Assembly: GCA_963741845.1 (NCBI GenBank)
Contig: CAVUJV010000016.1
Coordinates: 62,001 to 126,000, forward strand
DNA length: 64,000 nt
Direction of reading: 5' to 3'
DNA from: Roseiarcus sp963741845
GTDB taxonomy: Bacteria > Pseudomonadota > Alphaproteobacteria > Rhizobiales > Beijerinckiaceae
The notes below the pieces were generated by a model. It did no database searches and had not been told where the DNA came from. It saw nothing but the letters and a program-made list of their open reading frames with translations. A program made the position numbers and the translations under genes. Positions 63,881-64,000 of the stretch are shown in pieces (position 1 is the first letter of the stretch; each line of letters begins with the position of its first letter).

Positions 63881-64000
63881 ATGGGTAGCTTTAGCATTTG
63901 GCACTGGATGTTGTTCGGCGCAGTGGCGCTGCTCCTGTTCGGAGGCAAGGGCAAGATCTCCGACCTGATGGGCGATGTCGCCAAGGGTGTGAAATCCTTC
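63881..64000 (+). CDS. tatA: Sec-independent protein translocase TatA, N-terminal part (cut by the window edge)
   Basis: Forty codons visible: MGSFSIWHWMLFGAVALLLF, then the start of the amphipathic helix (GGKGKISDLMGDVAKGVKSF). This is the standard TatA layout of a short membrane helix, hinge and amphipathic helix. TatB/TatC presumably follow beyond the window. The 182-base gap upstream (63699-63880) shows no gene. Confidence 0.93.
   Translation, partial: MGSFSIWHWMLFGAVALLLFGGKGKISDLMGDVAKGVKSF

Noticed and set aside
1..64000. tRNA, rRNA or tmRNA genes
   Set aside because: Scanned all gaps over 100 bases by eye for T-loop (GGTTCGA) and acceptor pairing and found none.

Overview
The window is high-GC chromosomal DNA from an alphaproteobacterium. 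The gene set (ntrYX-hfq-hflX, trpGDC, a ctaC-ctaD-ctaG-ctaE oxidase operon, a glgP-B-C-A-X/malQ operon, tatA at the right edge) fits the order Hyphomicrobiales (Rhizobiales). A Methylocystaceae/Beijerinckiaceae-like host is my guess from general appearance only. I see no phage genes, insertion sequence, CRISPR array, rRNA or tRNA. Layout, left to right: 1-4.6 kb holds the NtrY/NtrX two-component system, the RNA chaperone Hfq and the GTPase HflX. 4.6-9.3 kb holds a GFA-fold protein, a PEP-CTERM surface protein, DUF1697, MazG, a double cold-shock protein and a small membrane protein. 9.3-15.5 kb holds parE, trpC-trpD-trpG and a photolyase. 15.6-19.7 kb holds a frameshifted DUF4239 gene, an MFS exporter, recO, a small secreted protein and a Tat-exported molybdoenzyme; its cytochrome b561-type partner follows to 20.5 kb. 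20.8-26.3 kb is a stress/efflux block: two related MFS_3 exporters, a tandem UspA protein, a flavodoxin-fold oxidoreductase and a secreted unknown. 26.4-28.7 kb holds a glycosyltransferase, a methyltransferase and a RibD-like reductase. 28.8-32.4 kb is a haem/oxidase accessory operon: cyoE, a 44-residue membrane protein, DUF420, a divergent haem-copper subunit I and a TlpA-like thioredoxin. 32.4-36.5 kb holds a dispersed repeat, a DegP-like protease, a second double cold-shock protein, a hexapeptide acetyltransferase and a degenerate histidine kinase. 36.6-48.2 kb is the glycogen operon, followed by a coiled-coil membrane protein. 49.3-53.4 kb is the aa3-type cytochrome c oxidase operon. 53.5-59.6 kb is mixed (thioesterase, STAS-like, ABC-2 permease, argC, EamA transporter, TonB-like, GFA, intradiol dioxygenase). 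59.9-64 kb holds rplM-rpsI, an orphan substrate-binding protein, a small beta-rich protein, a glycerophosphodiesterase with a RidA remnant, and the start of tatA. How the genes work together: the glycogen operon holds a complete synthesis and breakdown set (GlgC, GlgA, GlgB; GlgP, GlgX, MalQ), with GlgX and MalQ encoded as one continuous fusion. The cta genes supply subunits I-III plus the copper chaperone CtaG; haem O synthase and further assembly-type genes sit 20 kb away. Two signals stand out. First, eight frameshifts in five conserved genes (DUF4239, subunit I-like, glgX-malQ, argC, GDPD) can each be repaired by restoring one CG/GC dinucleotide in a CG-alternating tract, which points to a systematic sequencing or assembly error, or less likely a real mutational process. 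Second, an intergenic element of about 270-300 bp is present twice in opposite orientations (32.45-32.72 kb and 58.40-58.70 kb), carries a conserved TATGATG box and a short ORF ending at the same place, and has no assigned identity.
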